Below, one piece after another: positions 6,601-14,005 of a stretch of DNA of 64,000 bases (position 1 is the stretch's first letter; each line of letters starts with the position of its first letter). The stretch covers positions 1-64,000 of the forward strand of contig JAUYSK010000024.1 in NCBI GenBank assembly GCA_030696345.1, read 5' to 3'. The notes beneath the pieces are model-generated. The model worked only from the letters and a program-made list of their open reading frames with translations. It made no database searches and had not been told where the DNA came from. This DNA is from Azonexus sp. Its GTDB lineage: Bacteria > Pseudomonadota > Gammaproteobacteria > Burkholderiales > Rhodocyclaceae. The translations under genes were made by a program, and so were the position numbers.

Positions 6601-8550
6601 GTGAACCCCTCTATCCCCAACGCCATCCTGCTCGTCGGCCATCCCAACGTCGGCAAATCGGTGCTTTTCCATCGCCTGACCGGGGCCTACGTCAACGTTT
6701 CCAATTACCCAGGCACAACGGTTGAAGTCACTCAGGCCAGTGCCCGTTTCGATCCTGCGGCGATGTTGCTCGACACGCCGGGTGTGCTGGCCCTGCCCTC
6801 GCGCAGCGATGACGAGCGGGCGACCATGCGGGCGCTGCTCAATGAGAATACGCGTTGCCTGATCCAGGTGGGCGACGCCAAGAATTTGCGCCGAACGCTG
6901 ACCCTGACTGCCCTGCTTGCCGAACTCGGCGTGCCCATGGTGCTCGCGCTGAACATGCACGACGAGGCTTCGGCGCGTGGCGTCACGGTCGACATTCCGG
7001 CGCTGGCTGAAGAACTCGGCATGCCGGTGCTGGCCACGGTGGCGACCGGCGGTGAAGGCATCAGCGAACTCACTGCCAGCCTGACTAACGCCCGCCCACC
7101 CCAGGCCTTGCTCCGCTACGATGCCGATTTCGAAGCCGACATCGCCCGTACCGCCGAGGCCATCGCCCGCCTTGCCTCGCACCCGCAACTGGCGGCGCGT
7201 GGACTGGCCATTCTCTATCTGGGTGGCGATGCAGAAGTCACCGACTGGCTGGCTGAAAAGGCAGGTGCCGCCATGGCCGAACTCGATACGCTCCGCCGGC
7301 AAGCTGCCGAGAGCGCCGAGGGCGACCTGCCTCCGCTACTCGCCCGCGAACGGACCGATGCCGCCGATGCGCTGTCAGCCAGCGTCATCAAGCGTGCCGT
7401 CAGGAGCAGTCCGCTACTGTCCCAGCGCGTCGGGCAGTACGTCGTCCATCCCGTCTGGGGCATTCCCATTCTGCTTGGCATGCTTTATCTGGTGTATCAA
7501 TTCGTCGGCGTATTCGGCGCCACGGTACTGGTCGGGCTGCTGGAAAAAGACCTGTTCGAGGGCGTTCTCAACCCGGCCTTCACCGATTTCGTCAATGCTG
7601 CGGTGAACCTGCCCTGGCTGGCAGAATTGCTCGTCGGTAAGTATGGCCTGTGGACCATGGGCATGACCTACGCCTTGGCGCTGATTCTGCCTATCGTCAC
7701 CACATTCTTCTTCGCCTTCGGCGTGCTTGAAGATTCCGGCTACCTGCCACGCCTGACCGTCATCGCCAACCGGATGTTCGCCGCCATCGGCCTGAACGGC
7801 CGCGCCGTGCTGCCCATGGTGCTCGGCCTCGGCTGCGTGACGATGGCAACGCTGACGACGCGCATCCTGCACAGCCCGCGCGAACGGATGATCACCATTT
7901 TCCTGCTGGCGCTGGCCATCCCCTGCTCGGCCCAGCTCGGCGTCGTCCTCGGTATGCTCGGCGGTTTCTCCTTTACCGCCGTGCTGGTCTGGGCCGGCGC
8001 CATGGTTGGCATCCTGTTGCTGGCCGGCTTTCTCGCAGCCAAGCTGATTCCTGGCCGGCGCATTCCGCTGGTCACCGAACTGCCGCCGATGCGCCTCCCC
8101 ATCATCGGCAATGTGCTGAAGAAAACGGGAGGCCGGCTCAAGTGGTATCTGATCGAGGTCATCCCGCTCTTTTTGCTCGGCACCTTCATCATGTACGCGC
8201 TCGACAAGACCGGCGCCCTGCCCGGAATCATTCGAGCCGGTGAGCCACTGGTTTCCGGCTGGCTCGGGCTGCCGCCCGAGGCCAGCGCGGCTTTCGTGAT
8301 GGGTTTTCTGCGCCGCGATTTCGGCGCCACCGGGCTGTTTGCCATGGCGCACACCCTGTCGCCGATTCAGGCCGTGGTCGGCATGATCACCATCACGCTG
8401 TTCATCCCCTGCTTCGCCAGCCTGATGATGATGGTCAAGGAACAGGGCGCGAGAATCGCACTTGCCATGGTTGCGGTCATTGTTCCCTTCGCCTTCTTCA
8501 TCGGCGGTCTGTTCAATATCTTATTGCGCGCGGTCTGGGTGCAAGCATGA
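6601..8550 (+). CDS. feoB: Ferrous iron transporter FeoB
   Basis: The 649-residue protein has an N-terminal G domain with GHPNVGKS (residues 13-20, G1), the NYPGTTVE switch region, DTPG (G3) and a LNMHD block as G4. A guanine dissociation-inhibitor-like spacer follows, then a polytopic membrane part with two Gate-type segments. It imports Fe2+ across the inner membrane under low oxygen. It is somewhat shorter than the roughly 770-residue E. coli protein because the C-terminal cytoplasmic tail is absent. The start is a GTG at 6601; no stronger in-frame ATG lies before the G1 motif. feoA follows with an ATGA overlap, the reverse of the usual feoA-feoB order. Confidence 0.93.
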   Translation: MNPSIPNAILLVGHPNVGKSVLFHRLTGAYVNVSNYPGTTVEVTQASARFDPAAMLLDTPGVLALPSRSDDERATMRALLNENTRCLIQVGDAKNLRRTLTLTALLAELGVPMVLALNMHDEASARGVTVDIPALAEELGMPVLATVATGGEGISELTASLTNARPPQALLRYDADFEADIARTAEAIARLASHPQLAARGLAILYLGGDAEVTDWLAEKAGAAMAELDTLRRQAAESAEGDLPPLLARERTDAADALSASVIKRAVRSSPLLSQRVGQYVVHPVWGIPILLGMLYLVYQFVGVFGATVLVGLLEKDLFEGVLNPAFTDFVNAAVNLPWLAELLVGKYGLWTMGMTYALALILPIVTTFFFAFGVLEDSGYLPRLTVIANRMFAAIGLNGRAVLPMVLGLGCVTMATLTTRILHSPRERMITIFLLALAIPCSAQLGVVLGMLGGFSFTAVLVWAGAMVGILLLAGFLAAKLIPGRRIPLVTELPPMRLPIIGNVLKKTGGRLKWYLIEVIPLFLLGTFIMYALDKTGALPGIIRAGEPLVSGWLGLPPEASAAFVMGFLRRDFGATGLFAMAHTLSPIQAVVGMITITLFIPCFASLMMMVKEQGARIALAMVAVIVPFAFFIGGLFNILLRAVWVQA

Positions 8551-8807
8551 GCCCCAAGCACGAAGCCCGATTGCCACTTGCCTTCATCCCACCCGGTACC
8601 GAAGTCCGGCTGAGTGCGCTCGGTGACGAAATCGACCCACTCCAGCGCGAGCAACTGACCGCCTACGGCCTGGCTTCAGGTCGAACCTTGAAGGTCCTGC
8701 AACAACGCCCGATGACTGTCATCCTGGCCGAAGAGGTGGAACTCGCGCTCGAACACTCGGTAGCCCGTCATATCTGGGTCGAGAAAGAAACCGCCGCCGG
8801 CGAATAG
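8547..8807 (+). CDS. feoA: FeoA domain protein
   Basis: This 86-residue protein has the SH3-like FeoA fold signature: a small beta-rich domain with LQREQLTAYGLASGRTLKVLQQRP and a closing ARHIWVE strand. FeoA is a small cytoplasmic partner needed for FeoB activity. Its ATG overlaps the feoB stop codon (ATGA at 8547-8550), so translation is probably coupled. A strong terminator follows. Confidence 0.85.
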   Translation: MSPKHEARLPLAFIPPGTEVRLSALGDEIDPLQREQLTAYGLASGRTLKVLQQRPMTVILAEEVELALEHSVARHIWVEKETAAGE

Positions 8808-8834
8808 TCGGCCAGCTTGAAACACTGAGACAAC

Positions 8835-8878
8835 AAAACCCCGTTATTCCGACCCGAGCCAGAATAACGGGGTTTTTT
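8835..8878. terminator. Strong (possibly bidirectional) intrinsic terminator
   Basis: AAAACCCCGTTATTC at 8835-8849 pairs perfectly with GAATAACGGGGTTTT at 8862-8876, followed by more T. The A-rich left side makes it usable in both directions, serving feoBA on the plus strand and the small convergent gene at 8899 on the minus strand. Confidence 0.9.
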
Positions 8879-8898
8879 ATGGGTGCTGCCGTAACTGC

Positions 8899-9126
8899 TT
8901 ACTTGCCTTGAGACTTCTCGATGGCTTCCAGCAGTTTCAATGCCCGCTCGCGGTTCTTTTCCTTGGCCGCATTCCGTTCGGCAACATTCGCCGTCTCGGC
9001 CAGCGAGGCCTGAACCAGCAACTGATGCGGCGTCAGCCCACCTCTTGCAGCATCGAGCATGCGGTCAATTTGGGCGTCGAGTTCTTCTTCCGGCAAGGGA
9101 GTATCCATTTTGGGTGTTAGCTTCAC
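8899..9126 (-). CDS. Small charged hypothetical protein
   Basis: This frame encodes up to 75 residues rich in Glu, Arg, Lys and Ala, probably all helical (MDTPLPEEELDAQIDRMLDA, ending LKLLEAIEKSQGK). The start may be the GTG at 9126 or the ATG at 9108, which would give 69 residues; neither has a convincing ribosome-binding site. It lies between two terminators, so it would be transcribed alone. I do not recognise a family. The coding-like composition and clean flanking signals support a real gene, but function is unknown. Confidence 0.55.
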   Translation of the reverse strand: MKLTPKMDTPLPEEELDAQIDRMLDAARGGLTPHQLLVQASLAETANVAERNAAKEKNRERALKLLEAIEKSQGK

Positions 9127-9146
9127 TATTCTCTATTTCGACATGC

Positions 9147-9173
9147 AAAAAGCCCCGCGAATCTCGCGGGGCT
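9147..9173 (-). terminator. Intrinsic terminator of the phasin gene
   Basis: AGCCCCGCGA (9151-9160) and TCGCGGGGCT (9164-9173) form a perfect 10-bp stem with a 3-base loop. On the minus strand it is followed by TTTTT (9147-9150 and neighbours). Confidence 0.85.
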
Positions 9174-9198
9174 CGGGGTTCGGAGAAGCCCGAAAGTC

Positions 9199-9714
9199 TT
9201 ACTTGGACTTCTTGGTAATAGAAGCCATGTTGGCTTGAGCAGCATCAGAAAACTGCTTGGCAACGGTGCTCATGTTGCCGAAGGCAGAATTTGCAGCAGC
9301 AATGGCGCTCTGGATGGCGGCAACAGCACCTTCAGAACCAGCCGGGGCAGACTTGGTGGCCATGGCAACCATGTTAGCCATGGATTTCTGGAAGTCACCG
9401 AACTGGGCTTCAACCATCTTGGCCAGCTCTTGCTGGGTCTGGGCAGTGATTTCATACACTGAACGCGAGTAAGCAACAGCCTTCTCGACAGCCGGCTTGG
9501 CCAGCGAGGTCTGAGCGGCGATGGCAGCTTGCGGATCCTTGGCGGCCAAAACCGACTTGGCGCCGGAAGCAGCATCTTCCAGGGCGGAACGAGCAGCATT
9601 CAAATTCAGGGCAGCAATACGCTCGGCAGAAGCCAGGGCGGTATTGGCGACGGACAGCAGGGAATCAACGGTGGCTTTGTTGGCAGCAGCGAATTGCTCA
9701 GGATTGATAGACAT
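9199..9714 (-). CDS. phaP: Phasin (PHA granule-associated protein)
   Basis: The 171-residue protein is alanine-rich, amphipathic and helical, with the phasin family start MSINPEQFAAANKATVDSLL and a conserved middle (YEITAQTQQELAKMVEAQFGDF). Phasins coat polyhydroxyalkanoate granules and control their size and number. AGGAGA precedes the ATG by a normal distance, predicting high expression, and a terminator lies right after the gene. The PHA synthase gene is 14 kb away at 23449, so storage genes are dispersed. An inverted repeat at 9777-9796 may be the binding site of a PHA-responsive repressor. Confidence 0.92.
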   Translation of the reverse strand: MSINPEQFAAANKATVDSLLSVANTALASAERIAALNLNAARSALEDAASGAKSVLAAKDPQAAIAAQTSLAKPAVEKAVAYSRSVYEITAQTQQELAKMVEAQFGDFQKSMANMVAMATKSAPAGSEGAVAAIQSAIAAANSAFGNMSTVAKQFSDAAQANMASITKKSK

Positions 9715-9776
9715 GTGTGTCTCCTAAATTGGGTTTTTGACAAGTTCGAAAACAATGATAACACACCACCAAACAA

Positions 9777-9796
9777 AATTGTGCACCGCAACAATT
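9777..9796. promoter_or_regulatory. Inverted repeat upstream of the phasin gene (PhaR/PhbF-type site?)
   Basis: AATTGT (9777-9782) and ACAATT (9791-9796) flank a TGC-N3-GCA core (TGCACCGCA). This is close to the TGC-N3-GCAA type of site described for the betaproteobacterial repressor PhbF/PhaR. It lies 63 bp before the phasin start codon. Assignment is by resemblance only. Confidence 0.4.
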
Positions 9797-9867
9797 AAGT
9801 AATATGGTTATCGTGTCACCGTCACATTTGCGCCATTGACATCCTTCCCGGAAGGTAAGCAAAGAAC

Positions 9868-11004
9868 TCAGGGGCAAGTCGCGGGGTCGCTGGCGTAAGC
9901 GTCAAGGCCAATTGCACGAAGGCGATCAAGATAGCAAGCGTAACGCTCGGCCCAGATGAAGGCCCGATCGTCGGCGAGCAGCCCCGGCAAGTTGGTCAGA
10001 TCCAGTTCAGCCACTTCCAGCAACTCGCCACCGGTAGCCTGCATCAGCCCCTCGACCAGCAGCATGTCGGAGAGCAGGAAAGCCACATAAGCCGGCGGGC
10101 TGCCGATCAGGGAAGCGGTTTCCTCACGGGTCTGCCCGGCAAGTTGATTGATCGCTGACGTAAGGGCCGAGCGCTGAAAGCGGTTCGATGCACCACCCTC
10201 CGGAACCAGGCGCATCACTGCCGGCAGGACGCCACGACTGACCGGCCGGCTGATCGCCGTCATCGTCACCGGGCTACCCAGCGCCGCACCGACTGCGCTC
10301 AGCTTCTCTGTCATCAGCGTACGTGCTATGGCAAGTTCTTCACCGGTCATCGGCTGCAGATCGCACGGTACTGATTCTGCATTGCGGATTTCCTGACAGA
10401 GGTGGCGATGCCAGATTTTCTGACCGAGCGCCTCACCATACGAGGTCCGGGCGCCTGCCACTTGCAGGCTGCCACCACCGATATCAAGCACATGGCTGGT
10501 GTTCAGTTTTTCACCGAGCAACTGGCGGGCGCCGAAATATCCGTAGGCACCTTCCTGCAATTGGGGAATGACCAGCACGGCCGCCCCGCTTCCGGCCTGA
10601 ATACGTGCCAGCATCGCCGCCAGTTTGTCCGGCCCCTGCTGTAACGCCAGGCGCCAGGCGGAAAAACCGCCACCGACCCGGGCACATTCGCCGGCAGCGC
10701 CGGCCTGCACCGGCAGAGCGCGCAAGGCTGCGATGGTTGGTTCGAGCAGCTCTTCCAGACCACGCCCGGCCCATAAAGGGCCGAGGTAGTCGATTTCTGC
10801 CTGCGACGTGACGCTGCTGTTCGACGCCCCGGCCCGGATCCCGGATGACCCCATGTCGTAAGCGATCCGGCAGGCCTCATCTGCTGCGGTCGACGCCGCC
10901 AGCAGGGCAAAAATCAGCCCGGCGAAACTCAGGCGACGGCCGTGGCGAGCGCCTTGCCGTTCAGATGACGTCGATACCAGGCGCACCCTGAACAAATTCA
11001 CCAA
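9868..11004 (-). CDS. Secreted Ppx/GppA-like (ASKHA-fold) phosphatase homologue
   Basis: Up to 378 residues. An N-terminal hydrophobic stretch after RR (LSFAGLIFALLAASTAADEA) looks like a signal peptide, so the mature protein should be periplasmic. The mature part has two hallmarks of the exopolyphosphatase/GppA family: an opening phosphate-1-like strand YDMGSSGIRAG and a second loop VLDIGGGSLQ. Ppx/GppA enzymes are normally cytoplasmic, hydrolysing polyphosphate or pppGpp, so an exported version is unusual. The start is unclear: TTG at 11004, or GTG codons at 11001 and further in. It overlaps the 3' end of selD by up to 44 bases, suggesting coupled expression. Confidence 0.65.
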   Translation of the reverse strand: MVNLFRVRLVSTSSERQGARHGRRLSFAGLIFALLAASTAADEACRIAYDMGSSGIRAGASNSSVTSQAEIDYLGPLWAGRGLEELLEPTIAALRALPVQAGAAGECARVGGGFSAWRLALQQGPDKLAAMLARIQAGSGAAVLVIPQLQEGAYGYFGARQLLGEKLNTSHVLDIGGGSLQVAGARTSYGEALGQKIWHRHLCQEIRNAESVPCDLQPMTGEELAIARTLMTEKLSAVGAALGSPVTMTAISRPVSRGVLPAVMRLVPEGGASNRFQRSALTSAINQLAGQTREETASLIGSPPAYVAFLLSDMLLVEGLMQATGGELLEVAELDLTNLPGLLADDRAFIWAERYACYLDRLRAIGLDAYASDPATCP

Positions 11005-12007
11005 TCACCGAAACATGCGAAAAGCCCTGCTGCAGGAAGACTGACAGCACTTCCGTCACGCTCTCCGGCGCACAGGAAACGAGTAACCCGCCCGAGGTCT
11101 GCGGATCGGTCAGCAGGGTTTTGGCTGCCTCGGCCAGGTTGGCTGCGAGAGTCACATTTTCGCCATAACTGGACCAATTACGGCCGGATGCACCGGTTAC
11201 GTAGCCGGCGTCGACAAACTCCTTCGCCCTGGCCAGCAATGGCAAATCGTCAAAGCGCACAGTGGCCCGCACCTGGCTGCCTTTGCAGACCTCCATCAGG
11301 TGGCCAAGCAAGCCAAAGCCGGTGACATCGGTCACGGCATGCACGCCATCCAGACAAGCCAGCACCGGTCCCGGCGTATTGAGCTGGGTGGTGCTCTCGA
11401 TCATCGCCTCGTAGTCGCTGTCATGCAGCTTGTCTTTTTTCAGCGCCGCGCTGTACACGCCCACCCCGAGCTGCTTGCCGAGGATCAGCTTGTCACCTGG
11501 CCTGGCCTCGGAATTGCGTTTCAGATGCGCCGGATTGACCAGACCGATGGCTACCAGGCCATAAATCGGCTCGACCGAATCGATGGTATGCCCGCCGGCA
11601 ATCGGTATCCCGGCGGCGCGGCAAACCGCCTCACCGCCTTCCAGTATCTTGCCGATGGTTTCCAACGGCAGGACATTGACCGGCATGCCGACCAGGGCCA
11701 GCGCAAAGAGCGGCGTGCCGCCCATGGCGTAGACGTCGGAAATGGCGTTGGTGGCGGCGATCCTGCCGAAATCGAAAGGATCATCGACGATCGGCATGAA
11801 GAAATCCGTCGTTGCGACGATCGCCTGCTGCGCGTTGATCTGGTACACCGCTGCATCGTCACTGGTCTCGATACCGACCAGCAATTGCGGGGGAATGATT
11901 CCCGGCGTTGATCCGGCAAGAATCTTTTGCAGGACGGCGGGGGCGATCTTGCAACCGCAACCACCACCATGGGAAAGCTGGGTAAGTCTGATTTTTTCTT
12001 CTGGCAC
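10961..12007 (-). CDS. selD: Selenide, water dikinase
   Basis: The 348-residue protein makes selenophosphate from selenide and ATP, the selenium donor for selenocysteine and selenouridine. The N-terminal glycine-rich active-site loop GGGCGCK carries C17 and C19 with K20, so this is the cysteine form, not a selenoprotein. The AIRS-type domains follow, including ATTDFFMPIVDDPFDFGRIA and GGHTIDS. No selA, selB, selC or mnmH gene is in the window, so its use (Sec or 2-selenouridine) cannot be told here. The start is an ATG at 12007. Confidence 0.95.
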   Translation of the reverse strand: MPEEKIRLTQLSHGGGCGCKIAPAVLQKILAGSTPGIIPPQLLVGIETSDDAAVYQINAQQAIVATTDFFMPIVDDPFDFGRIAATNAISDVYAMGGTPLFALALVGMPVNVLPLETIGKILEGGEAVCRAAGIPIAGGHTIDSVEPIYGLVAIGLVNPAHLKRNSEARPGDKLILGKQLGVGVYSAALKKDKLHDSDYEAMIESTTQLNTPGPVLACLDGVHAVTDVTGFGLLGHLMEVCKGSQVRATVRFDDLPLLARAKEFVDAGYVTGASGRNWSSYGENVTLAANLAEAAKTLLTDPQTSGGLLVSCAPESVTEVLSVFLQQGFSHVSVIGEFVQGAPGIDVI

Positions 12008-12037
12008 GACTGTTCTCTTGGTTACTTTTAAATAATT

Positions 12038-12244
12038 TTATTCGGCATCGAAGCCGGCATCCTCGATCGCGCCAACCAGCGCTTCACGCGTCACCGACTG
12101 GGCATCAAAGGCCACTTTCGCCTCACCGGCCTCCAGCGACACCTCCGCCGAGGCCACGCCATCCAGGCTGGTCAGCACGCCGGTGATGTTCTTGACACAG
12201 CCCTGACAACTCATGCCGCCCACCTTGATGATGGTGTTTTCCAT
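12038..12244 (-). CDS. copZ: Heavy-metal-associated domain copper chaperone
   Basis: This 68-residue protein is a single HMA (ferredoxin-like) domain with the metal-binding motif GMSCQGC (C13 and C16). Such proteins carry Cu(I) to P1B ATPases. It lies in the same direction as copA, 1.8 kb further upstream, with a GGDEF/EAL gene between them. The gap to that gene is only three bases, so the three are probably one operon. Confidence 0.88.
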   Translation of the reverse strand: MENTIIKVGGMSCQGCVKNITGVLTSLDGVASAEVSLEAGEAKVAFDAQSVTREALVGAIEDAGFDAE

Positions 12245-12247
12245 CGC

Positions 12248-14005
12248 TCACTCCTGATTCATAAACGGCTGCGTTTGCAGCAATTCCGCAATTTTAGCCG
12301 GCGGCAAGGCACGGCTGAAAAGAAAACCCTGCGCCATGTCGCAATCCATGTTGCGTAAAAGGACCAGTTGCTCGGCCGTTTCGACCCCTTCGGCGAGCAC
12401 GGTCAGGCGAAGATTGCGGCCCATGCTGACAATGGTCGAGGCGATTGCCTGATCATCCGGATCAATTTCGAGATCACGCACAAAGGAGCGGTCAATCTTC
12501 AGCTTGCCCACCGGAAAGCGCTTCAGATACGCCAGCGAGGAATAGCCGGTACCGAAATCGTCAAGCGACAATTCCACGCCCATCCGGTGCAAGGCCGACA
12601 GCGTGCCGATATTGATGTCGGCATCATTCATCACCGTGCGCTCGGTCAGTTCCAGTTCGAGCCGACCGGCATCAAGTCGGGAAGAGGCCAGCGCGCCCGC
12701 CACCGCTTCGACAAAACCGGCTTGACGGAATTGAACCGGCGCCACGTTGACCGCCATGATCATCGGTGCCAGACCGGCATCATTCCAGGCCTGTGCCTGC
12801 CGACAGGCCTCGCCCAGCACCCAGTCGCCAATCGGATTGATCAGCCCGGTTTCTTCAGCGACATGAATGAAACGATCCGGCATGATCATCCCGAGATCTG
12901 GATGCAGCCAGCGAATCAGCGCTTCGACACCGATGATCAGGCCGCTGCGCAGGCTGACCAGGGGCTGGTAATGCAGCACGAATTCCTTGTTCCTGATTGC
13001 CCGGCGCAGGTTGCTCTCCATCATCAGGCGCTCCAGCGTCGCCGTGTTCATCTCGGCGGCGTAGAACTGAAAAGTGTTCCGCCCCTGCTCCTTGGCCTTG
13101 TACATTGCGGCGTCTGCATTCTTGAGCAGTGTCTCAATGTCCGGACCATCCTGCGGAAAAATACTGATGCCGAGCGACGACGTCACCGTCAGTTCATGCC
13201 CGCCGACGAAAAACGGGGCATTGCATTCCTCTAGCAGGCGCCGGGCGATATCAACAGCCGCCGCCGAATGAATCCCGGGCATGGCAAGGATGAACTCGTC
13301 GCCGCCCAGACGAGACAGCGTATCGACACGTCGAACCGCGTTCGACAGACGCTGGGCGACCGCGCAAAGCAATTCATCACCCAAGCTGTGGCCGAGCGAA
13401 TCGTTGATCCGCTTGAAATGATCAAGATCGAGAAATACCAGGGCAACAGAGGATTTGTCGCGCTGGGCACTTGCCAGCAATTGCATCACCCGGTCGTGCA
13501 ACAGACGACGATTGGGCAAGCCGGTCAGCGCATCGAAATCGGCCAGCTCACGAATTTTCTGCTCGGCAACCTTCTGGGCAGAAAGATCTATGACCGTCCC
13601 CACCGATGCCGGCCTGCCCTCGATCAACGCTGGACGGCCGAGGATCTTGACGGGCAGCACAGAACCATCCTTGCGTACGGCAGACAGTTCATAGGAGCTC
13701 CTCCGTACGCCTTTTGCCCGCTCACCCATCTGCTGCAAAAGCAGGGTGTGCTGCTCGGGCAAAACAATATCGAGCGGCCCCATCTGGCCGATCAATTCAT
13801 CGGCGGTGTAGCCCAGCAGATCGAGCAGAAAGGGATTGGCATACCTGAACAGACGATCCTGCAGGACAAAGACGCCGACTTGCGCCGCTTCCATCGTGGC
13901 GCGAAACAGTGCTTCGGTTTCAACAACAAGGTTTTGCGCCCCGGTCCCCGCCGGCTTGCCGGAATCTGCCTGCTCCAAACACTTCTCCCCGACGCCAACG
14001 GTCAT
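12248..14005 (-). CDS. PAS-GGDEF-EAL protein (c-di-GMP turnover)
   Basis: The 585-residue cytoplasmic protein has a PAS sensor domain (about 30-150), a GGDEF domain with an intact GGDEF at 234-238 and RRVD before it (a possible inhibitory I-site), and an EAL domain starting with EAL at 361-363. The EAL part keeps ELTERT, the DDFGTGYSS loop and AEGVET, so both cyclase and phosphodiesterase activities are plausible. Its ATG overlaps the copA stop codon (ATGA, 14002-14005), and copZ begins three bases after its end. This tight placement inside a copper-export operon suggests that the PAS domain responds to redox or copper stress, but that is inference. Confidence 0.92.
   Translation of the reverse strand: MTVGVGEKCLEQADSGKPAGTGAQNLVVETEALFRATMEAAQVGVFVLQDRLFRYANPFLLDLLGYTADELIGQMGPLDIVLPEQHTLLLQQMGERAKGVRRSSYELSAVRKDGSVLPVKILGRPALIEGRPASVGTVIDLSAQKVAEQKIRELADFDALTGLPNRRLLHDRVMQLLASAQRDKSSVALVFLDLDHFKRINDSLGHSLGDELLCAVAQRLSNAVRRVDTLSRLGGDEFILAMPGIHSAAAVDIARRLLEECNAPFFVGGHELTVTSSLGISIFPQDGPDIETLLKNADAAMYKAKEQGRNTFQFYAAEMNTATLERLMMESNLRRAIRNKEFVLHYQPLVSLRSGLIIGVEALIRWLHPDLGMIMPDRFIHVAEETGLINPIGDWVLGEACRQAQAWNDAGLAPMIMAVNVAPVQFRQAGFVEAVAGALASSRLDAGRLELELTERTVMNDADINIGTLSALHRMGVELSLDDFGTGYSSLAYLKRFPVGKLKIDRSFVRDLEIDPDDQAIASTIVSMGRNLRLTVLAEGVETAEQLVLLRNMDCDMAQGFLFSRALPPAKIAELLQTQPFMNQE

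Noticed and set aside
10961..12007. SelD as a selenoprotein
   Set aside because: The active-site loop reads GGGCGCK with standard Cys codons.
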